From contig NZ_JACHBW010000008.1 of NCBI RefSeq assembly GCF_014200455.1, forward strand, positions 248,001 through 312,000: a stretch of DNA of 64,000 nucleotides, given 5' to 3'. A model generated the notes under the pieces. It saw nothing but the letters and a program-made list of their open reading frames with translations. It made no database searches and was not told the DNA's origin. The position numbers and the translations under genes are program-made. Numbering within the stretch: position 1 is the stretch's first letter; each line of letters begins with the position of its first letter. Shown one piece after another: positions 46,295 to 55,636 of this stretch. This DNA comes from Paraburkholderia bannensis (GTDB taxonomy: Bacteria; Pseudomonadota; Gammaproteobacteria; Burkholderiales; Burkholderiaceae).

Positions 46295-47288
46295 CCGCGG
46301 CCTTCCTGCCGGCGCTTCCGCTGGCGGCCGCGGTAGCCGTGCCGGCGGGGGTGAGCGCATCGGCGCCGGCCGTCCCGGCAAAGCGCCGCATGATATTCAT
46401 CAGCAGCTCGCGCATCCACGCAATCCCTTCGTCCTCGTGAAAGTGCTCGTGCCAGTGCATCGTCACGGCCGCCGAAGGGATCACTACCGGCAATTTGAAA
46501 ATCTCGAAGCCGCCGCCCTGCGCCAGAATGCCCGCGAGGCGGTGCGGCAAGGTCGCGATCAGATCGGTCACGGCCAGCACGCCCGGCAGCGCCACGAAGT
46601 GCGGCACCTCCAGACCGATGTTGCGCGCCACGCCCTTCGAGCGTAATGCGTCGTCGATAGCGTGATGGCTATGCTCGATCGAACGGATCAGCACGTGCGT
46701 GCCCTCCACGAATTCCGCCAGCGTCATCTGCTGGCTTTTCGCCATTTCGGGCCGACGCCGCCGCACACATACATAGCCTTCCTCGAACAACACCTGATGG
46801 CGCGTGCGCGAAGTCAGCTCGGGCAGGTTGCCGATGGCGAAGTCGAGCTTGCGCGCGCGCAGCGCCTCTTCGATCTGCCCGACCGGCAGCGGCTCGATGC
46901 AGATCTTGATGCGCGGCGCGAGCCGCTTCACTTCCTCGCAGATCGAAGGCAAATAAGCCATTTCCCCGGCATCGGATAAAGACAGCCTGAATGCCCGCGT
47001 ACTCACCAGCGGATCAAAACGCTCGGCATACCTGAGCGCCTCACGCACCGAATCGAGCGCCCGCGCGACGATCACCGCCAGTTCCTGCGAGATCGGCGTG
47101 GGCTGCATGCCGTGGCGCGTACGCACGAACAACTGGTCGTCGAATAACGCGCGTAGCCGCGCCAGAGAATAGCTCATCGCGGGCTGCGAGAGCCCAAGGC
47201 GCTCGCCCGCCCTCGTCAGGCTCTGCTCTTCCACGATTGCCAGAAAGACCCGCAGCAGATTCAGGTCGATGCCGTCGAGCGTTTGCAT
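46239..47288 (-). CDS. iacR1: LysR-family regulator of the iac cluster (IacR1-like)
   Basis: 349 residues. The N-terminus MQTLDGIDLNLLRVFLAIVEEQSLTRAG and SQPAMSYSLARLRALFDDQLFVRTRHGMQPT is the NodD/NahR-LinR subtype. The effector domain follows, and a low-complexity Ala/Ser-rich C-terminal tail of about 40 residues is unusual. It is divergent from the dioxygenase gene across 143 bases. In P. phytofirmans a LysR regulator answers to dioxindole-3-acetate; the same role is inferred here. Confidence 0.8.
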   Translation of the reverse strand: MQTLDGIDLNLLRVFLAIVEEQSLTRAGERLGLSQPAMSYSLARLRALFDDQLFVRTRHGMQPTPISQELAVIVARALDSVREALRYAERFDPLVSTRAFRLSLSDAGEMAYLPSICEEVKRLAPRIKICIEPLPVGQIEEALRARKLDFAIGNLPELTSRTRHQVLFEEGYVCVRRRRPEMAKSQQMTLAEFVEGTHVLIRSIEHSHHAIDDALRSKGVARNIGLEVPHFVALPGVLAVTDLIATLPHRLAGILAQGGGFEIFKLPVVIPSAAVTMHWHEHFHEDEGIAWMRELLMNIMRRFAGTAGADALTPAGTATAAASGSAGRKAAVKRPGSASASASAKRSSK

Positions 47289-47431
47289 GTGATATCCATA
47301 CCATTTATGTATCGACTAATTTTAGATCAATTTGACGCATGACACGAGCGGAACGACACTTCCTCTACGCGCTATTCATCGCTAAGCGAAGCAAGCACCC
47401 AACCCCGCATTCACTTCGATACCCTCAAATC

Positions 47432-48709
47432 ATGAGCGAAACCTGGCAAAGCATCGACACGAGTTCGTTGCGCGGCCTCGCGCAGGCCGACCGCATCGCG
47501 CCGTCCCTTTACTACGATCCAGCGCTGTTCGAAGCCGAACTAGACCGCATCTTCTACAGGACGTGGATCTGGGTCGCGCACGAAAGCGAGTTGCCCAATC
47601 CCGGCGACTTCCGCACCACCACCATCGGCCGCCAGCCGGTGATTGTGGTGCGCGACAAGACCGGCGCGATCAATGTGCTGCAAAACCGTTGCCGCCATCG
47701 CGGCGCGACGGTCTGCGAGGAACACAAGGGCAACGCGAAAGGCTTCACCTGCCCGTATCACAGCTGGTCGTACGCGCTGGACGGCACGCTGCGCGCGCTG
47801 CCCTATGGCGACGGCTACGAAGGCGTGTGCGAAAAGGGCGACCTGCCGCTGGAAAAACTGCGCGTGGGCGTCTATCAAGGCCTGATCTTCGCGAGCTTCA
47901 ATGCGGATATCGAACCGCTCGAAGACTTCCTGGGCGGCGCGAAACCGTGGATCGATCTGTTCATGAAGCAAGGCGCGGGTTATCCGGTCAAGTCGAACGG
48001 CGAACATAAATTCCGCTTCAAGGGCAACTGGAAGATCCAGCTCGAAAACACCACCGATCTTTATCACTTCCCGGTGGTGCACAAGTCGTGGCTCAAATCG
48101 ATCGATGAAGAAACCACGGCGGTCATCACCAGTTTCATGACCAGCGATCAGGCCTTCTGCCGCTCGTTGGGCAACGGTCACAGCCTGGCCGTGCTGGTGC
48201 CCGAACTGGTAGATCTGGATCAGGACGACGGCGCGCCCTTGCCGGAACGTTTCGACGAACTCGCCGCGCAACTCGCCGAAAACCACACGCCGGAAGAAGT
48301 GCGCCGCATCGTGCGCTCGCTGATGGGCGTGGGCTTCAATCTCAATCTGTTCCCGAATCTCGCGCTGTCGATGGCGTTCTTCCGCGTATTGCGGCCGATT
48401 TCCGCCGAAGAAACCGAGATCCGTCACATCGCGCTGGCGATGGACGGCGGCCCGGAGGAAGCGAACCGCGTGCGCCTGCGCATTCACGAACATTTTCAGG
48501 GCCCGTTCGGCTTCGGCAGCCCCGACGACGCGGAAGCCTGGGAGCGTGTGCAGCGCGGCTCGCATGCGGGCGCGAATACGCCGATTCTCGTCAATCGCGG
48601 CTTGAATCGCGAAACCACCGCGCCCAATGGCGAAAAAACCGCGCACGCAACCGATGAAACCGGCATGCGCGAAGCCTATGCGCAGTGGCGCAAGATGATG
48701 GAGGCATGA
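47432..48709 (+). CDS. iacC: Rieske dioxygenase large subunit (IacC-like)
   Basis: 425 residues. Rieske ligands are in CRHRGATVCEEHKG...CPYHSWSY (the C-x-H and C-x2-H pairs). The mononuclear iron site is in NTTDLYHFPVVH (D-x2-H-x4-H), with the last Asp in the C-terminal half. In the iac pathway the oxygenase acts on an oxidised indole-acetate, leading to catechol. No good ribosome site is visible before the ATG. The beta subunit start overlaps its stop by 4 bases. Confidence 0.85.
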   Translation: MSETWQSIDTSSLRGLAQADRIAPSLYYDPALFEAELDRIFYRTWIWVAHESELPNPGDFRTTTIGRQPVIVVRDKTGAINVLQNRCRHRGATVCEEHKGNAKGFTCPYHSWSYALDGTLRALPYGDGYEGVCEKGDLPLEKLRVGVYQGLIFASFNADIEPLEDFLGGAKPWIDLFMKQGAGYPVKSNGEHKFRFKGNWKIQLENTTDLYHFPVVHKSWLKSIDEETTAVITSFMTSDQAFCRSLGNGHSLAVLVPELVDLDQDDGAPLPERFDELAAQLAENHTPEEVRRIVRSLMGVGFNLNLFPNLALSMAFFRVLRPISAEETEIRHIALAMDGGPEEANRVRLRIHEHFQGPFGFGSPDDAEAWERVQRGSHAGANTPILVNRGLNRETTAPNGEKTAHATDETGMREAYAQWRKMMEA

Positions 48710-49206
48710 TGGACGACCGCAACAAGCTGATGTCTCAGGACACGTTTTCGCGCGCAGTGCGCTTTATCTGGCGTGAAGCGGAAATGCTCGACCGCCGCGA
48801 ATATCGCGAGTGGCTGCAGTTGTGGGATCCCGTGGGTCTCTACGTAGTGCCAATCGACCCGGTCACCACGGATTTCGCCGCCACGCTGAATTACGCCTTC
48901 GACGATCAGGACATGCGCGAAAAGCGCGTGGAGCGCATGACCTCGGGCTACTCCGCTTCGGCATCGGATGCGGCGCGTACGGTGCGTACGGTGTCGCGCT
49001 TTACGCTCGCCAGCGACGAAGCGGCGGTGGTGGAAGTGCAATCGGCACAGATCATCGTGGCCTACAAGCGCTCCATACCGACGATTTTCGCCGCCGATCT
49101 CACGCATCGAATCCGCTTCGATGGCGATGAGCCGCGCCTCGTGCAGAAAGTGATCCGACTGATCGATTCGACGGATGCATTGAACGCGATTGGTTTCCTG
49201 CTTTAA
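48706..49206 (+). CDS. iacD: Rieske dioxygenase small subunit (IacD-like)
   Basis: 166 residues of the ring-hydroxylating dioxygenase beta-subunit/NTF2 fold: FIWREAEMLDRREYREWLQLWDPVGLYVVP and SRFTLASDEAAVVEVQSAQIIVAYK. It is structural for the alpha3beta3 oxygenase. ATGATG at the start overlaps the alpha stop, with GGAGG immediately before, so translation is coupled. Confidence 0.85.
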   Translation: MMDDRNKLMSQDTFSRAVRFIWREAEMLDRREYREWLQLWDPVGLYVVPIDPVTTDFAATLNYAFDDQDMREKRVERMTSGYSASASDAARTVRTVSRFTLASDEAAVVEVQSAQIIVAYKRSIPTIFAADLTHRIRFDGDEPRLVQKVIRLIDSTDALNAIGFLL

Positions 49207-49260
49207 ATGACCCGCAGGCCTCGATTTTGCATCCAGGCCTGCTCACTTCCGGTTAATTTC

Positions 49261-49647
49261 ATGCCTACGCTTGAAGTGTATGTGCCCGCGAGCCACGCCG
49301 AGACGCGCAAAGCCGCGCTTATCGAACAACTCACGCAAGCGACCGTCGACGCCATCGGTGCGCCTGTGGAAGCAGTGCGAATTCTCCTGAGCGAACTGCC
49401 GCCAAGCGACTATGGCATCGGCGGCCGCGCGGCTTCGCAGGGTACGCCGCCTGCGTTGCCCGTCATCATCGCCATCCTGATTGCGGGGCGCACCGATGAG
49501 CAAAAACGCGCGCTCATTCACGCGCTATGCAAAACGAGCGCCAGTGTTCTGGATACGCCGCTCGACGCCACGCGGGTGATGATCAAGGATATTCCGAACA
49601 CGGATTTCGGCCTGGGCGGCAAGACGGCCAAATCGCTCGGCCGATAG
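49261..49647 (+). CDS. iacY: Fused 4-oxalocrotonate-tautomerase-type protein (IacY-like)
   Basis: 128 residues, two tandem tautomerase units in one chain. Unit 1 starts right after Met with the catalytic Pro (PTLEVYVPASHAETRKAALIEQ) and ends DYGIGG. Unit 2 (PVIIAILIAGRTDEQKRALIHA) ends DFGLGG. Only the first can offer a free N-terminal Pro. A tautomerase-superfamily gene is part of the P. phytofirmans iac set and helps remove dioxindole-3-acetate. It follows iacD by 54 bases. The symbol is assigned from this context. Confidence 0.75.
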   Translation: MPTLEVYVPASHAETRKAALIEQLTQATVDAIGAPVEAVRILLSELPPSDYGIGGRAASQGTPPALPVIIAILIAGRTDEQKRALIHALCKTSASVLDTPLDATRVMIKDIPNTDFGLGGKTAKSLGR

Positions 49648-49664
49648 TCGTTGGCGGCTAAGCG

Positions 49665-51134
49665 TCAATCGCTGGAGACCGGCAACCAGAAGCGGCATTC
49701 GAGCCCGCCCGTTTCCACCGCAAACGCGCGGATCACGCCACCATGCCTGGCAATAATGCTTTTGCACAGCGACAGGCCAATGCCATTGCCCGTCTCCTTC
49801 GACGACGAAAACCCGTCGAAGAGACGCTCAAGCCCTTCCGAAATGCCAGGGCCGTTATCGCGCACGAATACCAGCGCCTGCCCTTCATTCACGCGTGCGC
49901 CAATGGTCAAGGTCTTGCGGCTGCCTTGTTCGCAAGCTGCCAAGGCCAGCGCGTCGATTGCATTGAACGCCAGATTCAGAACGACCTGCCCGATCAACAC
50001 CCGCTCGCAATCGATTAATAACGGCTCATCGCACAGTTCGACATGAACGCTCACATCGGCTTCACGCGCGCGCACCTGCACGAACCATGCGGCTTCGGAA
50101 AGAATCGTGCGCAAATCCGTGACGGCGACATTCGGGTCGCGTCGCGCGACGTATTCGCGAACGCTCTTGATGATCGTCGCCGCATGTTCGGCCTGCCGGT
50201 CTGCTGCGCGCAATCCCCAGAGCGCCGATTCGAGCGAATCCGGCTGCGCAAGACGCTGGATCGAGCCTTCCACGAAATTGCGGATGGCCGCCACCGGCTG
50301 ACTCAGCTCGTGCGCGATCGCCATCGCCATTTCGCCCATCGCGTTGTAGCGGCCCGCGTATTCGAGCAGACGCGCTTCGGCGCGGCGCGCCTCTTCGGTT
50401 CGCACCACATCGGTGATGTCTCGAAAGTGAACCAGCACGCCGCGCAAATCTTCTTCAAGCTCGATGCGCCGGCAGGTAAGGCGCAGCCAATGCTCGCCGT
50501 CGGCGCTTCGATAACGGCTGGGGCTGGATGGTCCTTCCGTCGGCGCCTCGGCGAGTTGCTGCAAAAGGCGCTGCGCTTCGTCCGCTGCGGTGTAATCGAC
50601 GATGGCACCGGGCGCATCGTCTGCCGCGAGACCCAGCAAACGCCTGCCCGACTCGCTGATGTACCGGATCCCCGCGGCCTCGTTGAGCAGCGCCACGCCT
50701 TCGCTGAGGTCCTGCATGAACTCGCGCAGCCGCGTTTCGTGCGCGCGCAACCTTCTTTTGATGCCCTCCTCCGCGCTGATGTCGCGAAACTGCACCATCA
50801 CGACATCGCGCTCCTCGAGACGGACCGTGGTGGCGATGGCCTCGGAGAGCATGTCGCCGCCGGTTCTCGACCGGTAACACCACTCGTAGACCTGCGGCCC
50901 TTGCGTTGCCGACCGGTTCATCGCCGCGATCGCCAGTTCGCGATCGTACTTCGGTTCGGGCCGCGTCATGTCGCGCGCCTTCAGCGGAATCAGTTCTTCA
51001 ACGCTAAATCCGAGCGCCTCGCACGCGGCCCGGTTCGCCCACAGGATCGCCTTGCTTTTCGAGTCGTGCAGCAGCACGCAAAGGGTCAATGCGTCGAGCA
51101 GACGATGGAAATCGGCTTCTACCAGGGACGTCAT
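49665..51134 (-). CDS. iacS: FixL-like PAS sensor kinase of the iac cluster (IacS-like)
   Basis: 489 residues, no membrane helices. PAS 1 (about 1-125; LLHDSKSKAILWANRAACEALGF), PAS 2 (about 135-255), HisKA (GEMAMAIAHELSQPVAAIRNFVEGS) and HATPase (DNGPGISEG, TGNGIGLSLCKSIIARHGG) follow. The kinase type is that of FixL, which pairs with NarL/FixJ regulators. Its partner is the regulator at 55637-56272, on the far side of the catabolic genes. It is convergent with the tautomerase gene. Start 51134 has a weak purine-rich site. It probably senses indole-3-acetate or a derivative in the cytoplasm. Confidence 0.8.
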   Translation of the reverse strand: MTSLVEADFHRLLDALTLCVLLHDSKSKAILWANRAACEALGFSVEELIPLKARDMTRPEPKYDRELAIAAMNRSATQGPQVYEWCYRSRTGGDMLSEAIATTVRLEERDVVMVQFRDISAEEGIKRRLRAHETRLREFMQDLSEGVALLNEAAGIRYISESGRRLLGLAADDAPGAIVDYTAADEAQRLLQQLAEAPTEGPSSPSRYRSADGEHWLRLTCRRIELEEDLRGVLVHFRDITDVVRTEEARRAEARLLEYAGRYNAMGEMAMAIAHELSQPVAAIRNFVEGSIQRLAQPDSLESALWGLRAADRQAEHAATIIKSVREYVARRDPNVAVTDLRTILSEAAWFVQVRAREADVSVHVELCDEPLLIDCERVLIGQVVLNLAFNAIDALALAACEQGSRKTLTIGARVNEGQALVFVRDNGPGISEGLERLFDGFSSSKETGNGIGLSLCKSIIARHGGVIRAFAVETGGLECRFWLPVSSD

Positions 51135-51385
51135 ATGCACATTTCTCTCAAACGAGCCGCAGCGCTCAGTCGAAACGATATCACCGGCCCTGTGCGTCGG
51201 GAACCTGAAGATTTCTTTAGATGGCCGCTGGATTTCACCCATGTTTCGAGTCTGCGCCCCAATTGCTGGCCGATTTTGTCGTTCCTAGACTGAATGGCAA
51301 ATCGGATGAGCCGCTTGCCGAAAGGTAAGCAGCGCCCGCACCACCACGTCAATCACTTGCAGCCCCCATCTTCAGGAGATGCTTC

Positions 51386-52585
51386 ATGCGTGCTACCGCG
51401 ACCGCCATTTCGCCTCAGGCTGGCCACTTTCCGGCCTCGCTGCCGGCCGATGCCAACGACACGCTGGCACTGGACGAGCTTGTCGAGGTCATCGTCGCGC
51501 GCCGCGACGAGTTCGAGCGGCTCTCCCACGTACCGCGCGATGTGATCGAGATGTTCAAGCGTGCGGGCATCTACCGCGCCGCCACGCCGAAGCGCTTTGG
51601 CGGCGACGCCCGTGCGCCCGCTGAATTCCTGCGCATGATCGAACGCATCGCCACCGCCGACGGTTCGGCTGCCTGGGTCGCGAGCTTCGGATCGGCAAAT
51701 ATCTATCTGGCCGCGCTGCCCCTTGAAACGCAGGCCAAAATCTACGCAAGCGGCCCCGACCAGGCCTTCGGCGCGGGCCTATTTCCGGTGCAGAAAGTGC
51801 AGCCCGCCGAAGGCGGCGGCTGGCTGGTCGCAGGCACCTGGAAATTCGCGAGCGGCTGCAAGGGCGCGGACTGGCTGGGCGTGGGCATCGACACCGGCGC
51901 CACGGATGGCGGTGCGTCTGGCAAGCCACGCACCGCCGTGTTTCGCGCCTCCGATATCGAAATCGTCGAGAACTGGTGCGTCGTGGGCATGCAGGGCACC
52001 GGCAGCCACGACCTGCGCCTCAGGGGCGCGGTAGTCTCCGACGAATGGACTTTCGTGCGCGGCGGCCCGGCTACCGTGGATGAGCCACTTTATCGCTACC
52101 CGACGCTCGCTTACGCGGCGCAAGTGCTGGCCGTCGTGAATCTGGGCCTTGCGCGCGCCGCGCTAGACGTCGCCAACCAGATGTCGGGCGGCCGCCGCAC
52201 GACGACCGGCGCGCCGCAACTCGCGGACCGCGCTTATTACCGCATCGAACTCGCCAAAGCCGAAGCGCAATTGCGCTCAGCGCGCGCATTCTTCTATGAG
52301 GCCACCGAAAGCGTGTGGGAATCGATTGCGGCCGGCAACAGCGCCACGCCCGATCAGGTGAGCCTGCTGCGTCTCGCAGCCACCCAGGTCGCGCGCGAAG
52401 GCGCGGATGTCGTGATGCGCGCCTATCGCCTGGGCGGCACCATGGCGATCTATCGCACCCATCCCCTCCAGCGCCTTTTGCGCGACGCCATCGTGGTGAC
52501 GCAGCACGCTTTCCTCGCCGAAGGTAACTACGATGGCGCGGGCGCGGTTTTTGTAGGCGTGCCGCCGATTCCCGGCTATCTGTGA
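51386..52585 (+). CDS. iacA: Acyl-CoA-dehydrogenase-like flavin monooxygenase (IacA-like)
   Basis: 399 residues, two-component flavin-dependent hydroxylase of the acyl-CoA dehydrogenase fold (HpaB/HsaA/C2 type). Segments are RDVIEMFKRAGIYRAATPKRFGG, ADGSAAWVASFG, GGGWLVAGTWKFASGC, MQGTGSHDLRL and the C-terminal RLGGTMAIYRTHPLQRLLRDA. IacA starts auxin degradation by oxidising the indole ring of IAA and needs reduced flavin. AGGAG is 7 bases upstream of the ATG. It opens the iacABIHE gene run. Confidence 0.85.
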   Translation: MRATATAISPQAGHFPASLPADANDTLALDELVEVIVARRDEFERLSHVPRDVIEMFKRAGIYRAATPKRFGGDARAPAEFLRMIERIATADGSAAWVASFGSANIYLAALPLETQAKIYASGPDQAFGAGLFPVQKVQPAEGGGWLVAGTWKFASGCKGADWLGVGIDTGATDGGASGKPRTAVFRASDIEIVENWCVVGMQGTGSHDLRLRGAVVSDEWTFVRGGPATVDEPLYRYPTLAYAAQVLAVVNLGLARAALDVANQMSGGRRTTTGAPQLADRAYYRIELAKAEAQLRSARAFFYEATESVWESIAAGNSATPDQVSLLRLAATQVAREGADVVMRAYRLGGTMAIYRTHPLQRLLRDAIVVTQHAFLAEGNYDGAGAVFVGVPPIPGYL

Positions 52586-52663
52586 AGCGCCTTAGCTCAA
52601 CGCTCTCGATCAACGCATCCGCCCAATTCAATTATTTGATTCGAACTACCAGGGACATACTCG

Positions 52664-53044
52664 ATGAACACCGCCAACGAGCTTCCTCTGCGCGTCCTCT
52701 TTTGCTGCGGCGTGACGCAGAACTTCTTCGATCTGCCGCGCGAGCAGATTGGCACTGTCTGGCAGGCCTACGGCAGGATGCTGGCCGCCATCGAGGCGAT
52801 GGAAGGCGTGCGCGTGCTCGGCATCATGGACGACGATCGCCTCACCGTCGGCCAGTCGGACGGCGCGCCGTGGACCTTCTACATCATGGCCGATGTAGTG
52901 GATTTCGAAACGGTCACGGCCGTCTGCAATCTCTATCGCACGACTGCGGTTGGCGAATACAACCTCTGGCGCTACGGCAAGATCGAAGCGCGCGTGGGCC
53001 GCGCACTGGCCGTGCCGCCTGCAGTGAACACAGCAAACGCATGA
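52664..53044 (+). CDS. iacB: IacB-like small protein of unknown role
   Basis: 126 residues, a compact alpha/beta protein with VLFCCGVTQNFFDLP, MEGVRVLGIMDDDRLTVG and NLYRTTAVGEYNLWRY. No known catalytic motif is visible. Size and position after iacA match IacB. It begins 78 bases after iacA and 7 bases before iacI. Confidence 0.75.
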   Translation: MNTANELPLRVLFCCGVTQNFFDLPREQIGTVWQAYGRMLAAIEAMEGVRVLGIMDDDRLTVGQSDGAPWTFYIMADVVDFETVTAVCNLYRTTAVGEYNLWRYGKIEARVGRALAVPPAVNTANA

Positions 53045-53051
53045 GCACACA

Positions 53052-53591
53052 ATGAACGACTCTGACGCACGCATCGCGGCGCTCGAAGCACGCCTTGCCG
53101 ATCTCGAAGCGGAGCGCGCGGTGCGCCGGACCTTCATGCGCTATATGGCGCTGTGCGACGTGCCCGCAACGGTGCTCGACGGCGAATCGCTGGGCGCGCT
53201 ATTCACCGACGATGCCATCTGGGAAGGCATCGGCACCCATTACGCGCAGACCTTCGGGCGCTCGCTGGGGCGCGCGCAGATCGTCGCCATGCTCTCGCGC
53301 TATTTGCCGCCCGCGCCGCATTTCCGCACCAACGTGCATTTCGTCACCTCGGAAACCATCGACGTGAACGGACAGCAGGCAACGGGACGCTGGATCATGA
53401 TGCAGGCGTCCGGTTATGTCGACGGCAGTGCGGAACTGATCGGCGCGCGGCTCGTGGTGGATTTCACGCCTTCGTCAAACGGCATGGACTGGCTGATCGC
53501 GCATTTGCGCACCGAACGTCTGTTCGACGCACCGTGGTCGGTACATCCCCGCGCCGCCTTTCTTCCTCCAGATCAGGAAACGTCAGCATGA
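53052..53591 (+). CDS. iacI: SnoaL/NTF2-like protein (IacI-like)
   Basis: 179 residues. An N-terminal helix of Ala/Glu/Leu repeats (ARIAALEARLADLEAERAVRR) is a short coiled coil; the rest is a SnoaL-like NTF2 fold (FMRYMALCD, LFTDDAIWEGIG, HFRTNVHFVTSETIDV). It matches the small IacI protein of the iac clusters. There is no ribosome site before the ATG, so translation may depend on iacB. The stop overlaps the amidase start by 4 bases. Confidence 0.78.
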   Translation: MNDSDARIAALEARLADLEAERAVRRTFMRYMALCDVPATVLDGESLGALFTDDAIWEGIGTHYAQTFGRSLGRAQIVAMLSRYLPPAPHFRTNVHFVTSETIDVNGQQATGRWIMMQASGYVDGSAELIGARLVVDFTPSSNGMDWLIAHLRTERLFDAPWSVHPRAAFLPPDQETSA

Positions 53592-54721
53592 GTGCACTGC
53601 TTGAGCAATTTTCATTGGGCGGCGATAACGCCCAGAGTTCCACCATCGTCATCAAGGACTCGATCGATATCGCGGGCTATCGCACCACCGGCGCAAGCCG
53701 GGCGCTGGCCAATGTGGCGCCAGCCCGGCGCCACGCCGAAGTCGTCCAACGACTGCTCGATCGCGGCTGGAAGATCGTCGGGAAAGCCAATATGCACGAA
53801 CTGGCTTTCGGCATGACCGGCATTAACGAATACACCGGAACGCCTGTGAATCCGCAGGACGCCACGCGCATTCCCGGCGGCTCGTCCAGCGGCTCGGCCG
53901 TCGCTGTAGGCGCACGCATGGCGGACGCGGCGCTGGGCACCGACACGGGCGGTTCGATACGCGGCCCGGCGGCCTGTTGCGGCGTGATCGGTTTAAAGCC
54001 GACCTTTGGGCGCGTATCGCGAGTCGGCGCAGCGCCCGCGCAGAGCACGCTGGATTGCGTTGGGCCTCTTGCGCGTGAGATGCGGGTGATCATTGCTGCC
54101 ATGTCCGCAATCAGTCCGGCTTTCGACCCAGGTATTGCCGAAGGCGGCGCTGGCGTGGCGCGCATCGGCATCGTGCAGGCCGAGGCGCGGCCCGATATTT
54201 TGAAAGCCGTCGAAATGGCCGTGCGCAAGGCCGATTTCGCATCGGCATACGTCGATCTGCCTGGCCTCGCCGATGCGTTCAGTGCGGGCCTTTCGATCAT
54301 CAACCGCGAAACATCGGCGGCATTTGGCCCACTCGTGGAAACGGGCCACCTTCAGCCCGATCTGGAAGCGCGTTTGCGTGCGGCGGCAAAAACCAGCGAT
54401 CTGGACGTGGAAAACGCGGAGCGTGTGAGAACGCGTTTTACCCAGGCGGTGAATTACGCTCTGGCAACCGTGGACGTTCTGATCATGCCCACGATGCCTG
54501 ATTTTCCGATCACGCTTGAACAGGCGCGCAATGGAACTTCGGTGATCGCCATGTCGTCGCTGATCCGGCCGTTTAACCTGAGTGGGCATCCGGCCCTGAG
54601 TCTGCCGGTTCCCGTTTCAGGCACCACGCTCAAAGCGGGCCTGCAAATCGTGGGACGGCATGGCGAGGACGAATGGGTGTGCGCCGTGGCGTCGCGAATT
54701 GAAGCCGCGCTTTCGGTTTGA
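53588..54721 (+). CDS. iacH: Amidase-signature hydrolase (IacH-like)
   Basis: 377 residues. The Ser-cisSer-Lys triad is visible: Lys in TIVIKDSIDIAGY, and the serines in [11 protein letters not shown] and GTDTGGSIRGP. At 377 residues it is short for the family. It is the IacH of auxin catabolism, a putative amide hydrolase acting on a ring-opened or amide-type intermediate; the exact step is less certain than for IacA. It is distinct from the allophanate hydrolase at 31460, which has an extra C-terminal domain. Confidence 0.82.
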   Translation: MSALLEQFSLGGDNAQSSTIVIKDSIDIAGYRTTGASRALANVAPARRHAEVVQRLLDRGWKIVGKANMHELAFGMTGINEYTGTPVNPQDATRIPGGSSSGSAVAVGARMADAALGTDTGGSIRGPAACCGVIGLKPTFGRVSRVGAAPAQSTLDCVGPLAREMRVIIAAMSAISPAFDPGIAEGGAGVARIGIVQAEARPDILKAVEMAVRKADFASAYVDLPGLADAFSAGLSIINRETSAAFGPLVETGHLQPDLEARLRAAAKTSDLDVENAERVRTRFTQAVNYALATVDVLIMPTMPDFPITLEQARNGTSVIAMSSLIRPFNLSGHPALSLPVPVSGTTLKAGLQIVGRHGEDEWVCAVASRIEAALSV

Positions 54722-54797
54722 TCGGTTGATGGGTTGATGGTTTGATTGCTTTATCGTTGCGCGAGCAACAAAATATGAATGCCAGGAGTCTATTGCT

Positions 54798-55541
54798 ATG
54801 ACAACAAGAGTCGTGGTCGTAACAGGCGCGGCCCGAGGTCTGGGCGCGACCATTGCCGCGAAATTTCATGCGGCAGGCTACCGCGTTGCGTTGGCCGATC
54901 TTGCGCTCGACGCGGCACGTGAAGTTGCTGCCTCGCTGAGCCCCGATGGCTCGACTGCCTTTGCCGTTCCGCTCGATGTCACCTCGAAAGTGGACTTCGA
55001 ATGCGCGCTGCAAACCGTCGCCGCGCGCTGGGGACAGGTCCACGCGCTCATCAACAACGCCGGTGCATCCAAGGTCGTACCCGTGATGGAGATTACCGGC
55101 GAGCAATTCGATCAGGTCATCAACGTCAATCTGAAAAGCGCGCTGTTTGGCTGCCAGGTGTTTGGCCAGTATTTCGCCGATCGCGGCGAGGGGCGTATTG
55201 TCAATATCGCTTCACTAGCGGGGCAAAATGGCGGTTCGGCAACGGGCGCACATTACGCCGCAGCAAAAGGCGGCACGCTTACGCTGACCAAAGTCTTTGC
55301 GCGCGACCTCGCCGCCAAAGGCGTGACGGTGAATGCCATCTCGCCTGGCCCGCTGGATTTGCCCATCGTTCACGAAAGCGTGCCGGCGGATAAACTCGAC
55401 AAGGTGATTGCAGGCATTCCGGTGGGACGGCTCGGCAATGCCGAATATGTGGCCGATGTGGCAATTCTGCTGGCTTCCGGGCAGGCCTATTTCGCCAATG
55501 GCGCTTGCTGGGATGTGAACGGCGGATTATATATGCGCTAA
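54798..55541 (+). CDS. iacE: Short-chain dehydrogenase (IacE-like)
   Basis: 247 residues, classical SDR. The nucleotide site is VTGAARGLGATIA; NNAGAS, the catalytic Ser and HYAAAKGG (YxxxK) are present, and ISPGPLDLP follows. IacE acts just after IacA in forming dioxindole-3-acetate. AGGAG lies 9 bases before the ATG. It is the last gene of the run and is convergent with the FixJ-type regulator. Confidence 0.83.
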   Translation: MTTRVVVVTGAARGLGATIAAKFHAAGYRVALADLALDAAREVAASLSPDGSTAFAVPLDVTSKVDFECALQTVAARWGQVHALINNAGASKVVPVMEITGEQFDQVINVNLKSALFGCQVFGQYFADRGEGRIVNIASLAGQNGGSATGAHYAAAKGGTLTLTKVFARDLAAKGVTVNAISPGPLDLPIVHESVPADKLDKVIAGIPVGRLGNAEYVADVAILLASGQAYFANGACWDVNGGLYMR

Positions 55542-55573
55542 GGGCGCCTGAATTGTGCGTGCTTTTCAGCCGC

Positions 55574-55605
55574 TTGCCAGTCGGTGCCAGTCGGTTGCCA
55601 GTCGC
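55574..55605. repeat. Short imperfect tandem repeat
   Basis: TTGCCAGTCGG recurs three times with units of about 10-11 bases, in the gap between the convergent iacE and iacR2 genes. It shows no hairpin or U-tract. Confidence 0.5.
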
Positions 55606-55636
55606 TCTTCGCCGCTGACAAGCACCTGAAACCCGC

